DNA from: Alteromonas profundi
GTDB lineage: Bacteria; Pseudomonadota; Gammaproteobacteria; Enterobacterales; Alteromonadaceae
Direction of reading: 5' to 3'
Length of the DNA stretch: 64,000 nucleotides
Assembly: GCF_010500865.1 (NCBI RefSeq)
Contig: NZ_JAAAWN010000017.1
Span: 21,091 to 85,090, forward strand
Positions 1-8,781 of the stretch are shown one piece after another. Within the stretch, counting starts at the first letter, position 1. Each line of letters begins with the position of its first letter. The notes under the pieces were generated by a model. That model was not told the DNA's origin, made no database searches, and saw only the letters and a program-made list of their open reading frames with translations. Position numbers and translations under genes: made by a program.

Positions 1-826
1 CGTACAGTTCATGCTCGGGGACTTGTGCTACTACGTACCATCCGGCTTTTTCTACATAAGTACTGGCAAACAGTATATCTTTATCAGCGTCTTCGCTAGT
101 GGCCATGGAAAACGTTTGCTTTTGAAGTAATATGTTTGCTGTTGTCGCGTCGCTTATTGATGCTAATTGTGCACTTCCTAACAAAGTAGTGTCGGGGTGC
201 GCGATAATGGTTCCGTTACCATCAACTAAATAAACAAAGCCTGTTTGAGCAATTTTTACATCATTGATAATTGTAAGTAATTCATCGACAGATTTAGCCA
301 CCCCTGACATTCCGCGGCCTGATACTTGTTGGTAATTGGCGAATAAGCGATATCCTTGGCCCGGCTCATTGTACAAACTCAATGAAATAGGTTGCCCACT
401 ATCTCTGTACGCAAAAAACCATCCATCTAATTCATCATTCTTGAGCGTTCGTAGAAAGCCGTCTTGGTTCCAGTACTTATTGGTTTCTCTATCAACAAAG
501 GACGCGACGGTTAGGTTATTAAACTGCACTATTTCTTTGAGGTACCTTACTAAACGTTGTTCACCAGCCGCATTAGCCCCAGCTTGCGACCAAGCAAGAA
601 TATCAGGGTTAGAAGCAACACTGTGGGCGACCGTTAGCATGACACTTGCTTCCCTATCAACTCGGTTACCAATTTGTTTGAGCAAAGCGGGTAACTGCAT
701 ATGCTCCATATTGTCTTTTACGAGGTCACGGGCAATCCATTGGCTAATGGTACCTACCAAAATTGTAGCTGCGATTACAGCGACCATAAGAGCAATTATA
801 ATTTTTTGTTTAATACTGAATGTCAT
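1..826 (-). CDS. Methyl-accepting chemotaxis protein, N-terminal part (cut by left edge)
   Basis: Translating the minus strand from the ATG at 826 gives an open frame to the window edge (about 275 residues, no stop), so this is the N-terminal part of a longer protein. It starts with a hydrophobic segment (about residues 5-28). A periplasmic region follows, with the look of a double Cache sensor: a stretch reading GFVYLVDGNGTIIAHP and later WYVVAQVPEHE, both typical of Cache PAS-like subdomains. A Cache sensor behind one N-terminal TM is the usual architecture of methyl-accepting chemotaxis receptors. The HAMP and signalling domains would lie outside the window. An exact FliA-type promoter upstream (977-1003) supports a chemotaxis role. 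The ligand cannot be named. A Cache-containing kinase or cyclase is a less likely alternative. Confidence 0.8.
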   Translation of the reverse strand, partial: MTFSIKQKIIIALMVAVIAATILVGTISQWIARDLVKDNMEHMQLPALLKQIGNRVDREASVMLTVAHSVASNPDILAWSQAGANAAGEQRLVRYLKEIVQFNNLTVASFVDRETNKYWNQDGFLRTLKNDELDGWFFAYRDSGQPISLSLYNEPGQGYRLFANYQQVSGRGMSGVAKSVDELLTIINDVKIAQTGFVYLVDGNGTIIAHPDTTLLGSAQLASISDATTANILLQKQTFSMATSEDADKDILFASTYVEKAGWYVVAQVPEHELY

Positions 827-976
827 GACTCTCGACCACGTTGAGAAACACTAAAGATATGACGTGGCATTGCAGGCTCAGCAACGTCCGAGTTTAATTA
901 CATACCTATGGCAGGAGACAAATGATTAGAATTTTTATTGGGCTAAGTGCCTAAAGCCATCTATATACTGTTTTTA

Positions 977-1003
977 TTATCGGCAAACTACTACTTTTAT
1001 TTA
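977..1003 (-). promoter_or_regulatory. Sigma28 (FliA) promoter for the chemotaxis receptor
   Basis: On the minus strand the sequence reads TAAA, exactly 15 bases, then GCCGATAA, an exact match to the flagellar sigma28 consensus. It lies about 150 bp upstream of the receptor start at 826. No flagellar gene is in the window. The rest of 827-1065 shows no ORF worth calling. Confidence 0.8.
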
Positions 1004-1065
1004 TGCTTTTTTTAAGCTTGCGATAAGATTTAATAGTGTGGCAATTTTGACCAAAAGGTCAAGGA

Positions 1066-1098
1066 AAAGCTGAGCCGGGGGCATATTGGCTCAGCTTT
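1066..1098 (-). terminator. Hairpin after the M3 peptidase gene
   Basis: AAAGCTGAGCC at 1066-1076 pairs perfectly with GGCTCAGCTTT at 1088-1098 (11-bp stem, 11-nt loop). It lies 27 bp beyond the peptidase stop codon. On the minus strand the stem ends in TTTTCC, a short weak T tract. Confidence 0.65.
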
Positions 1099-1124
1099 GT
1101 AAACAAGACTTAATAAGTTGTTTT

Positions 1125-3311
1125 TTATTTGTTATTGCTTTCCTGAGGCACTGGGAAGCCTCTATCACGCATTAACGCATCTACTTTGGCGTCGCGACCA
1201 CGGAATTTACGGTATGCTTCTGCTGGGTCCATTGCGTTGCGAACGGAGAACAAGTACTTCACTAAGCGATCTCCCACTTCTTTGTCGTAAAAACCTCCAG
1301 GCGCTTCCATAAAGGCTTCGGCGGCATCAGCAGTTAGAACTTCAGCCCACATGTAGCCATAGTATGCAGCTGCGTACCCTTCGCTTGAAAACACATGGCC
1401 GAAATGTGGAGAACGGTGGCGCATAACAATTTCTTCTGGCATGTCCAATTTCGCCAATTCCTCTTTCTCAAACGCATCTGGTTCAATCTGACTAGGGTCA
1501 GTAGTATGGTACTTCAAGTCCATAACGGCAGAAGCCATATACTCTGTGGTTTTGAATCCTTCATTGAAGGTCGAGGCTTTTTTGATTTTAGCGACTAATG
1601 CTTCAGGAATGGGTTCACCGGTTTCATGATGCACTAGGAACTGATCTATCACTTCATCTGTGGTCAACCAACGTTCTAATAGCTGAGATTGAAACTCTGT
1701 ATAGTCACGCACACCCGAATGGGAGGTAGGGTACTTCACATTAGCTGATAAAAAATGAAGTGCGTGTCCAAACTCATGGAAATAGGTTTCTGCGTCGTCC
1801 CATGAAATAAGCGTGGCTTCGCCTTCCGCCCCTTTTACGAAGTTTGAGTTGTTTGAGGCCAACACAGTCTTCTTACCATCAAAGGTGGTGTACGAGCGAT
1901 AGGTAGTAGCCCACGCGCCAGAACGTTTACCTTTTCTGGCGAAGGGGTCTAAATACCATAGGCCAATGTGCTCACCTGTATCTTTATCGGTTACTTCCCA
2001 TACTTTTACATCATCATGGAATACCGGAACCTTGCCTTCTTCCACCGGCGTAAACGAATAGTTAAACAAGCGACCTGCCACATAGAACATGGCTTCTCTG
2101 AGTTTGCCTAATTGCAGGTATTGTTTCACTTCGTTTGAGTCTAAATCGTATTTCGCTTGGCGTACTTTTTCTGCGTAATAACGGTAGTCCCACGGCTCTA
2201 TAGTAATACCTGCACCTTCAGCATCTGCAATGGCTTGCATATCCGCCACTTCTTCTTCTACCCGAGCAATCGCTGCGGGCCATACCGCCATCATTAAGTC
2301 CATGGCGTTTTCAGGAGTTTTCGCCATCCGATCTTCTAGACGCCACTGAGCATAATTATCGTAGCCAAGAAGTGCTACGCGCTCGTCACGCAGAGTGAGA
2401 ATGCGTTTAATAATTTCATTGTTGTCAAACTCATCGGCGTTGTCGCCGCGGTTATAATATGTGCGCCATACTTTTTCCCGCAACTCGCGGTTAGTCGAAT
2501 ACGTTAGGAAAGGGTCCATAGACGAACGAGTATTAGTGATTGCGTATTTACCCGTTTCACCTCTTGCCTCAGCGGCCGCTTTTGCCGCGGTAACGAATGA
2601 CGCCGGCAAACCACCAAGCTGCGCTTGTGTAATGTAGGTTACGTAATTTTCTTCATCGGCAAGGATATTGTTCGAAAACTTAGTTTGAAGGGTAGCGAGT
2701 TCTTGATTGATTTCGGCGTAACGCTTTTTCGCCACATCGTCCAATGTAGCGCCATTGCGAGCGAAACGGTTGTAACGCATCCATGTAACACGCTGTTCTT
2801 CAGGGGTAAGCTGCTCCATTTCATCCGATTCGTATACGGCTTTTACGCGGGCGAAAAGTTTCTCATTTTGAATAATTTTAGTGCTAAATGCGGAGAGTTT
2901 CGGCGACATTTCTGCTTGAATAGCGCGAAACTCCGGGCTCGACTTATTCGAACTCCATATGCCGTAATAAGTAAATACGCGGCTTAGTTCAGCGCCTGCT
3001 CTTTCCATTGCTACAATAACGTTTTCAAATGTAGGTGGGGCATCGTTATTGGCTATCGCCTCTATTTCTTCAAGGTTCAACGCCATAGCTTTCTCAAGAG
3101 CGGGTTTTAGATCTTCCAGCTTCATTTTATCAAAAGCAGGCACTCCGCCGTAAGGGCCTTGAAAAGGTTGCATAAGTACATTGTCATACTGTGCACTGTC
3201 ACTGCCCATAACAGTTTCACTTTTTGTTTGCTCAGGCGCACTAGGCTGAGAGCAGCCGCTTAGCGCCATGACCACAGCAAGCGCTGTGAGAGAAGAAGAA
3301 AACTTACCCAT
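1125..3311 (-). CDS. M3 family zinc metallopeptidase lipoprotein (Dcp-like)
   Basis: A 728-residue protein resembling peptidyl-dipeptidase Dcp/oligopeptidase A of the M3 (thimet oligopeptidase) family, which cleaves short peptides inside an enclosed channel. The zinc motif HEFGH is at about residues 512-516, with the third-ligand Glu near 540 (DYTEFQSQ). The N-terminus is a lipoprotein signal with a lipobox ending LSGC (Cys20), so the enzyme is probably tethered in the periplasm, whereas classical Dcp and OpdA are cytoplasmic. The conserved C-terminal FSSEGYAAAYYGYMW segment, which binds the substrate C-terminus in this family, is present. It appears monocistronic, with a hairpin just after the stop. 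Use in scavenging peptides is an inference from location and family. Confidence 0.92.
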   Translation of the reverse strand: MGKFSSSLTALAVVMALSGCSQPSAPEQTKSETVMGSDSAQYDNVLMQPFQGPYGGVPAFDKMKLEDLKPALEKAMALNLEEIEAIANNDAPPTFENVIVAMERAGAELSRVFTYYGIWSSNKSSPEFRAIQAEMSPKLSAFSTKIIQNEKLFARVKAVYESDEMEQLTPEEQRVTWMRYNRFARNGATLDDVAKKRYAEINQELATLQTKFSNNILADEENYVTYITQAQLGGLPASFVTAAKAAAEARGETGKYAITNTRSSMDPFLTYSTNRELREKVWRTYYNRGDNADEFDNNEIIKRILTLRDERVALLGYDNYAQWRLEDRMAKTPENAMDLMMAVWPAAIARVEEEVADMQAIADAEGAGITIEPWDYRYYAEKVRQAKYDLDSNEVKQYLQLGKLREAMFYVAGRLFNYSFTPVEEGKVPVFHDDVKVWEVTDKDTGEHIGLWYLDPFARKGKRSGAWATTYRSYTTFDGKKTVLASNNSNFVKGAEGEATLISWDDAETYFHEFGHALHFLSANVKYPTSHSGVRDYTEFQSQLLERWLTTDEVIDQFLVHHETGEPIPEALVAKIKKASTFNEGFKTTEYMASAVMDLKYHTTDPSQIEPDAFEKEELAKLDMPEEIVMRHRSPHFGHVFSSEGYAAAYYGYMWAEVLTADAAEAFMEAPGGFYDKEVGDRLVKYLFSVRNAMDPAEAYRKFRGRDAKVDALMRDRGFPVPQESNNK

Positions 3312-3637
3312 AGATATTTCTGCCTTATTTTGTTGTTATGAATGAGTAACACAGCAGCAAAATAGCCAAGGCAATCTGTACTGCATTACTCAGATTTTAT
3401 CTTGTCCTCACCATCATATTAGAATGTAAAATTAAGTGAAACACTGTTGAGCGTAATTCTGTGCAAGATACCGATTTCTATTAAGGCGCTCCCGCCTAGC
3501 GAAACAGTATGTAATTCATCGAAAATGACAAACTTTCAATTGGCATTAGCAGTATTCATATTTACACTGCGTGGGTTTTAAGGTGGCTACTTTCTATACC
3601 GCCTCATCCCATATTTTTTTGATATAAAGTGAGTCAA
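3312..3637. other. Intergenic region between divergent genes, no gene seen
   Basis: AT-rich spacer between the divergently transcribed M3 peptidase and YgjV-like genes. It should hold both promoters. I see no ORF with a ribosome-binding site, no clear hairpin and no recognisable operator. Confidence 0.6.
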
Positions 3638-4156
3638 ATGTTTGAATTTTTACTGCATGGGTTTCCCGTTGCATTTGCCTTGGCATCTTTTTGGTCGAAC
3701 ACCGAACGTAAGTTGCTGTACCTTAATTTAGGTCTTTGTGTGGCAATTGGATCTTTGTTGGCCTTCGAGCAGGCATGGGGTGGTGCAATTGTTATTGCCG
3801 TGGCGGGAATGAGTACAAGTTATCGCCTAATTAAACAGAAGTTGCTATCGCCTATCGCTACCTACATCACACTTATTACCATGATGTGCTTAGTGTTAAC
3901 GGTGAATAACCTAACCGGTAAAACCTCTTTAATCGAAACCATGCCGGCGTTTACCTTTATGGCCTATCGCTTTGGTGAGCTTCATTGTAAGGAAGCAGGG
4001 TTGCGTGTATGCATGATTGTGGGTTCGCTTAACTTTACTGTGTATGGCGTCATCACCCAAACCTGGGGTTTAGCAATAACCGAAGCCTTATTTGCGCTTT
4101 CTAACCTGTGGTATTACGTAAAACTCAGACGCGCTATGCAGGTGAGCCCTGTATAG
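3638..4156 (+). CDS. YgjV-like inner-membrane protein
   Basis: A small hydrophobic protein of about 172 residues with five or six predicted membrane segments, resembling the YgjV family (function unknown). Family-like features are the pattern of alternating hydrophobic blocks with short charged loops and the C-terminal LSNLWYYVKLRR, equivalent to the NGLNIIRFWRM end of YgjV. The frame opens at a GTG at 3629. I prefer the ATG three codons later because a GTGAG element sits just upstream of it, but neither start has a strong ribosome-binding site. It stands alone, convergent with purU and separated from it by a strong shared terminator. No substrate or partner can be proposed. Confidence 0.7.
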   Translation: MFEFLLHGFPVAFALASFWSNTERKLLYLNLGLCVAIGSLLAFEQAWGGAIVIAVAGMSTSYRLIKQKLLSPIATYITLITMMCLVLTVNNLTGKTSLIETMPAFTFMAYRFGELHCKEAGLRVCMIVGSLNFTVYGVITQTWGLAITEALFALSNLWYYVKLRRAMQVSPV

Positions 4157-4200
4157 GTTTTAGCAATATAAATGTCTCGTGTTAGGTGAATACAAGAATT

Positions 4201-4232
4201 AAAAAACCCGAAGGAGGATCTTCGGGTTTTTT
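4201..4232. terminator. Bidirectional rho-independent terminator
   Basis: AAAAAACCCGAAG at 4201-4213 pairs with CTTCGGGTTTTTT at 4220-4232, a GC core flanked by A and T runs on both sides. It sits between the convergent YgjV-like and purU genes and can serve both. Confidence 0.92.
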
Positions 4233-4286
4233 ATTTAAGCTAACGTATCGTTTAAGCCATTTAGCAACCGTTTACCCGTTTTTACG

Positions 4287-5141
4287 TTAGGCAAACACAA
4301 CGGTTTTATTGCGGTGAATGATTACGCGATCTTCTAGGTGGTAACGTACCCCATGGGCGAGCGCAGTGACTTCACAATCTTTACCTTTGCGAACCATGTC
4401 GACAGCGCTATCGCTATGACTAATACGTTTAACGCTTTGCTCAATGATTGGGCCTTCATCTAAGTCTTTAGTGACATAGTGACAGGTAGCACCAATCAGC
4501 TTCACACCACGGTCATAAGCTTGCTGATAGGGTTTTGCGCCTGCAAAACTTGGCAAGAAGCTATGGTGGATATTAATCGCTTTGCCGGCAAGTTGCTGAC
4601 AGAGCGAGTCTGGCAAAATTTGCATAAAGCGCGCAAGTACGGTGAGATCAATCTTGTACTCATCAAGCAAGGTAGAAATTTGCGCGAAGGCGGCTTCTTT
4701 ACCTAGCGCTTTAAAATCAACCCAATGGAAAGGGACTTTGTACCAATCGGCAAATTGCTTCATTTGCGGGTGGTTACCAATAATCACTGGAATGTCGCAG
4801 TGTAGTTCACCGGTGTGCCAGCGATGCAGCAAGTCAACTAAGCAGTGGGATTCAAGGCTAGCAAGTAGGGCTACTCGCTGCTTTTTCGATGACGCGGTAA
4901 ACTTCCAGTTCATTTGGTATTCGGTAGCTAGCGGAGTAAACGCCTCCACAAAGCTCTGGTGGTCAAGCTTCAGTGAATCTGCGCCTATTTCATGGCGCAT
5001 AAAAAATCGACCGGTTTGTAAGTCGGTATGATGGCTTGCTTCCACAATGGTTGCATTATGGTTGGCTAAAAACTGGGAAACACTGGCGACCAAGCCCACT
5101 TGATCTGGGCAGTCTATAACTAATCTATAGGTTTGTTGCAT
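4287..5141 (-). CDS. purU: Formyltetrahydrofolate deformylase
   Basis: Hydrolyses 10-formyltetrahydrofolate to formate and tetrahydrofolate, supplying formate for the PurT step of purine synthesis and balancing one-carbon pools. The 284-residue protein has an N-terminal ACT domain (about 1-75, beginning YRLVIDCPDQVGLVASVS), a regulatory domain for glycine/methionine in the family. A formyl-transferase-fold catalytic domain follows, with Asn190, His192/His193 in INIHHSFLPSF and Asp228 in KDLDEGP as catalytic residues. The frame extends 14 codons upstream, but homology begins at MQQTYRLV, so the start is set there. Length and motifs are complete. The gene stands alone, followed by a bidirectional terminator. 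Confidence 0.95.
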   Translation of the reverse strand: MQQTYRLVIDCPDQVGLVASVSQFLANHNATIVEASHHTDLQTGRFFMRHEIGADSLKLDHQSFVEAFTPLATEYQMNWKFTASSKKQRVALLASLESHCLVDLLHRWHTGELHCDIPVIIGNHPQMKQFADWYKVPFHWVDFKALGKEAAFAQISTLLDEYKIDLTVLARFMQILPDSLCQQLAGKAINIHHSFLPSFAGAKPYQQAYDRGVKLIGATCHYVTKDLDEGPIIEQSVKRISHSDSAVDMVRKGKDCEVTALAHGVRYHLEDRVIIHRNKTVVFA

Positions 5142-5291
5142 GAATATGTGCAGGTTCAAAAAACAGGCACCCTTTTTACCCATCCCCGCCCGCTAAGTAA
5201 AGGGCTTTAGCGTAAAAATACGGTAATCCCGTAGTTCGCTTTGCTATATCTAATAGCGTGGCTTTTTAGTTGATTAAGTCCTTCGTTGAAT

Positions 5292-5945
5292 TTACTCATC
5301 GGTGATGCCCCTACGTAACTTTTCGCGCACCGTCATAGCGTGCTTTAATGGCCAACTTTGGCGAATGGGGTAACGCACACCTTGTGGGGTAGAGACTGAT
5401 TCAAATAAATGAAATGCAGAGGCATGCACATCGATGTGCGGCGGGTATAAGGGCATAGGTAGTGCGGCGGTGGCTTTGCGCACCACAGTCACATGGGGTT
5501 TATATTCGCGATTGTCAACCTCTATAGCTGCACGACGTGCCGCTTTTCGTGTGCTGCGGGCAAGTTGCATTAATTCATTGGGGGGCGATGAAGGGGCGGC
5601 AAATAAAATTTTAGGACCGTTCCATATGCCACTGCTATCAAGGTCAATAGAAAACGGTGAATGCGCTAAGTTATCCAATTCACTCATTAGTGCCTCGTGC
5701 TGCCTAGGGGTAATTTGGCCTAAAAAACACAGCGTAATGTGGAAATTCGCCGCGTCTACGGCATAAGGGTGTATCGCCGCTTGCTCTCGGCTCGCTGCTT
5801 TTTGTTTCCCATTTTTATTTTTCGATTTACTGCTAAATTCAGCACTCGGCATTCTAGAAGATATCTCGGGCAGGGCTTGTTGCCGCCAACTGTCTAACGC
5901 CAATTTTTCACTTACCGCTAAGTCCACCCCGATAAAACAGCGCAT
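5292..5945 (-). CDS. thpR: RNA 2',3'-cyclic phosphodiesterase (LigT/ThpR)
   Basis: A 2H phosphoesterase that opens 2',3'-cyclic phosphates at RNA ends and can ligate tRNA halves in vitro. Both HxTx motifs are present: HITL at residues 69-72 and HVTV at 151-154, in the usual contexts (FHITLCFLGQ and KPHVTVVRK). At 217 residues it is longer than the usual 175-190. The excess is a polar, lysine- and serine-rich stretch at about residues 30-60, before the first motif, which looks like an unstructured loop. The start gives the canonical MRCFIGVDL. It is divergent from hrpB with about 240 bp between them. Confidence 0.92.
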   Translation of the reverse strand: MRCFIGVDLAVSEKLALDSWRQQALPEISSRMPSAEFSSKSKNKNGKQKAASREQAAIHPYAVDAANFHITLCFLGQITPRQHEALMSELDNLAHSPFSIDLDSSGIWNGPKILFAAPSSPPNELMQLARSTRKAARRAAIEVDNREYKPHVTVVRKATAALPMPLYPPHIDVHASAFHLFESVSTPQGVRYPIRQSWPLKHAMTVREKLRRGITDE

Positions 5946-6185
5946 AAACAGGCTCCGTATATGTTCGCAGAGAACATTATTTTGGCATACAAAGCAACGA
6001 GGAAATAGGGGGGAGAAGGTAGTTGAGATAAAAATTGCAGTAAATATAACCGCTTCGCCGAAAACGAAGGTTGCTTGTGTATGTGTATTGATTGACGAAT
6101 AAACGCAGCGAGATTTTCATAACCCATGCACTGTCCGTTACTTCAGGTACAATAGTGTTAGCCATTTTTTTATTATGCAGTGTGT

Positions 6186-8747
6186 ATGTTGCAAGTGTTA
6201 TCTCATTTACCCGCGTTCTCCTTAGTCGAGCCTCTTCGACATGCTATCGATAGCCAAAATTTAATTATTGGTGCGCCGCCAGGGGCGGGTAAATCAACGG
6301 TGTTGCCTTTATCTTTATTACATGGCAACAGAAAAGGTAAAATTTTACTGATGCAGCCACGGCGTGTGGTGGTGCGTAATTTGGCGCAGTACATGGCTGG
6401 CGTATTAGGTGAGCGGGTAGGAGAAACCGTAGGCTATCGCATTCGAGGCGAAAGTAAGGTGTCGGCCAGTACCCGGCTGGAAATTATTACCGAAGGGATT
6501 TTATCCCGCATGATCCAAAGTGATCCTGAGCTTGCTGGGGTGGCGGTGATTATTTTCGATGAATTTCACGAACGCAGTATTCACAGTGACTTTGGTTTAG
6601 CCTTAGCGTTAGAAGTGCAAGCCGGATTACGTGACGACTTACGTTTAATGATTATGTCTGCCACGCTAGAGACCGCGCCTATTGCTTCGCTGCTTGCACA
6701 GCATAGCCCGGTTCCTACTACACAATTGGCTAGCGAAGGCCGCAGTTTTCCAGTAACGGTGAACTACACCAAAGACGTATTGGCGCACGAGGTTATCCCT
6801 CATTGTGTTGAAGTTATTATGAACGCTGTGGCAAAACATCAGGGGGATATCTTGGTGTTTCTGTCCGGTGCCGGTGCTATACACGCCGTAGCGTCTCGTT
6901 TATCGGGGCATCAGCAGCAAAACGACTATATTATTCATACCCTTTACGGCGCCATGGGTAAACAAGCCCAACAAGCGGCTATTGCTCCCGACCCTGAAGG
7001 ACAGCGTAAAGTTATTCTGGCTACCAATATTGCCGAAACCAGCTTAACCATTGAAGGCGTAAAGGTAGTGATAGACAGCTTATGGGAGAATTCGGCAGAA
7101 TTTCACCCCAGCAGCGGTTTAACCCAATTAACCCAAACACGTATTTCAAAAGCCTCTGCCATTCAAAGAACCGGCCGCGCTGGACGTGTAAGTGAAGGGG
7201 TGTGCTACAGGTTAAGTGCAAAGGAAAGCTTTGAGCGCTTTGCCGAGCATAGTGCGCCGCAAATTTTGCGTGAAGACGTAGCGCCGTTATTATTAGAAAC
7301 GCTGAATTGGGGTACCCATTTTTCAAACCTCGCCATGCTAACTCAGCCTTCAAAGGCACAAAGTGCCATTGCCACGAAGGCGCTAGAGGAAATTGGCGCA
7401 GTGAATAAAAAGGGGGATTTCACCGCCTACGGACGATCGTTAGCGCAGATACCTTGCCACCCCCAGCTTGCCCATTTATTGCTGTTTGCAAAACAAAATA
7501 TCAGTGCTGTGGCACAATTGAGCGATACACAAAAACGCGCAATAAAAACTGCCGCGCCTTTTATCGTGGCACTAGCCCAAGCGCAACTTCAAAGTGAACG
7601 TGTGTTGATTAGCGATGCGTTGTTGCACCTCACGCCCGCTCAGCGCAACGACATCACCAAACAAGCCAAACGCTATGCGCAATTCGTGGGGCTCAGTGAG
7701 CAAGCATTAGACTTAAGCGCGTTAGATGATGAGGCGTTGGGGCTGTGTATTGCCATAGCCTTTCCCAGGCAGGTGGCGTTTAAAACCTCTGCCTCGTATA
7801 AATTAGCGGGCGGCAAAGGCGCCAATCTAGACCTTGCTAACCCGCCGCAATGGATAGCGGTGCTGCATGGGCAGCATATCGGTAACAGCGTGAAAATTCG
7901 ATTGGCGCAGCCCATTGCAGAGGCGCATCTTAAAGCGCTTTATCCTAATCAATTTACCTCATCGCCCAAGGTGCAATTTAATAAAGAGTCGCAGGTGATG
8001 GAAGCAAGGAAGGTGACATCTTTCTATGCCATAGAATTAGCCTCGTCGCCCTTATCAAAAAGTGAAAGAGCGGATGACCCCCAATTTTACTTACAGGAAA
8101 CCGCCTCGGCATGGTTAGGTTACTTAGATGCATTGCCGTTAAAGCAATGGCCGTTGTCACCAGCCAATTGGCGCTGGTGGTATAGAGTTAAACTGGCGGG
8201 ACAGCTGAACTTACCGCAGCCTCAGGCCTACGATACGCCTGACCCGTGGCCTACGTCCCTAAGCGAATTGCTTGCTCAGGCTCGGGAGCAATTGGCACAG
8301 TCTCTTGGCACCTGCAAGAACCTACAGTCGTTACATGGGCTGGGATGGAGCAAAATATTAACCAGTGCCTTAAGCTGGCCTCAGCAAGATGCCCTTAGCC
8401 AAAGTTTGCCTGACAGCGTAGTTATTCCCACGGGGCGCAAAGCAAGCTTAGATTACCGCGAAAATGGGGACGTGGTGCTATCAGTAAAAATGCAGGAGCT
8501 ATACGGGCTATCTAGCCCTTATGTGGTTGCCGATGGCAAGGTGAAAATTACCTATGAATTATTGTCACCTGCGGGCAGGCCACTGCAAACCACGAAAGAC
8601 ATTGTGGGTTTTTGGCAGGGCAGTTATAAAGAGCTGCAAAAAGAAATGAAAGGGCGATATCCAAAACATTTTTGGCCGGATGACCCCGCAAATGCCACAC
8701 CCACTACAAAAACCAAAAAAGCGATGGATAGACATGCCGCTAAGTAA
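6186..8747 (+). CDS. hrpB: ATP-dependent RNA helicase HrpB
   Basis: A DEAH-type superfamily 2 helicase of about 853 residues, the normal size for HrpB. Seen in order: Walker A GAPPGAGKST (about 29-38), motif Ia QPRRVV, DEFH box (FDEFHERS, about 124-131), motif III SAT, motif V/VI with TNIAETSLT and QRTGRAGR, a helicase-associated region, and the HrpB-specific C-terminal domain ending in the typical FWQGSYKELQKEMKGRYPKH. The frame opens at a GTG at 6180; the ATG at 6186 is preferred. The biological role of HrpB is poorly defined in general. It is transcribed alone, convergent with the lytic transglycosylase, and its stop codon lies inside a terminator-like hairpin. Confidence 0.95.
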   Translation: MLQVLSHLPAFSLVEPLRHAIDSQNLIIGAPPGAGKSTVLPLSLLHGNRKGKILLMQPRRVVVRNLAQYMAGVLGERVGETVGYRIRGESKVSASTRLEIITEGILSRMIQSDPELAGVAVIIFDEFHERSIHSDFGLALALEVQAGLRDDLRLMIMSATLETAPIASLLAQHSPVPTTQLASEGRSFPVTVNYTKDVLAHEVIPHCVEVIMNAVAKHQGDILVFLSGAGAIHAVASRLSGHQQQNDYIIHTLYGAMGKQAQQAAIAPDPEGQRKVILATNIAETSLTIEGVKVVIDSLWENSAEFHPSSGLTQLTQTRISKASAIQRTGRAGRVSEGVCYRLSAKESFERFAEHSAPQILREDVAPLLLETLNWGTHFSNLAMLTQPSKAQSAIATKALEEIGAVNKKGDFTAYGRSLAQIPCHPQLAHLLLFAKQNISAVAQLSDTQKRAIKTAAPFIVALAQAQLQSERVLISDALLHLTPAQRNDITKQAKRYAQFVGLSEQALDLSALDDEALGLCIAIAFPRQVAFKTSASYKLAGGKGANLDLANPPQWIAVLHGQHIGNSVKIRLAQPIAEAHLKALYPNQFTSSPKVQFNKESQVMEARKVTSFYAIELASSPLSKSERADDPQFYLQETASAWLGYLDALPLKQWPLSPANWRWWYRVKLAGQLNLPQPQAYDTPDPWPTSLSELLAQAREQLAQSLGTCKNLQSLHGLGWSKILTSALSWPQQDALSQSLPDSVVIPTGRKASLDYRENGDVVLSVKMQELYGLSSPYVVADGKVKITYELLSPAGRPLQTTKDIVGFWQGSYKELQKEMKGRYPKHFWPDDPANATPTTKTKKAMDRHAAK

Positions 8748-8764
8748 AGTATCTTAGCGGCATG
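8733..8764. terminator. Hairpin spanning the hrpB stop codon
   Basis: CATGCCGCTAAG at 8733-8744 pairs perfectly with CTTAGCGGCATG at 8753-8764. The loop holds the hrpB TAA. The stem separates hrpB from the convergent transglycosylase gene, 17 bp away. There is no T run, so it may be a transcript-end stabiliser rather than a classical terminator. Confidence 0.6.
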
Positions 8765-8781
8765 CTAATTAACCGGGCATT

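Noticed and set aside
336..854. Plus-strand open frame opposite the chemotaxis receptor
   Set aside because: The minus strand encodes a clear Cache-sensor receptor over the same bases; the plus-strand translation has no family features.
5918..6165. Two short minus-strand frames between thpR and hrpB
   Set aside because: They lie in the divergent promoter region, lack ribosome-binding sites and have no recognisable sequence.
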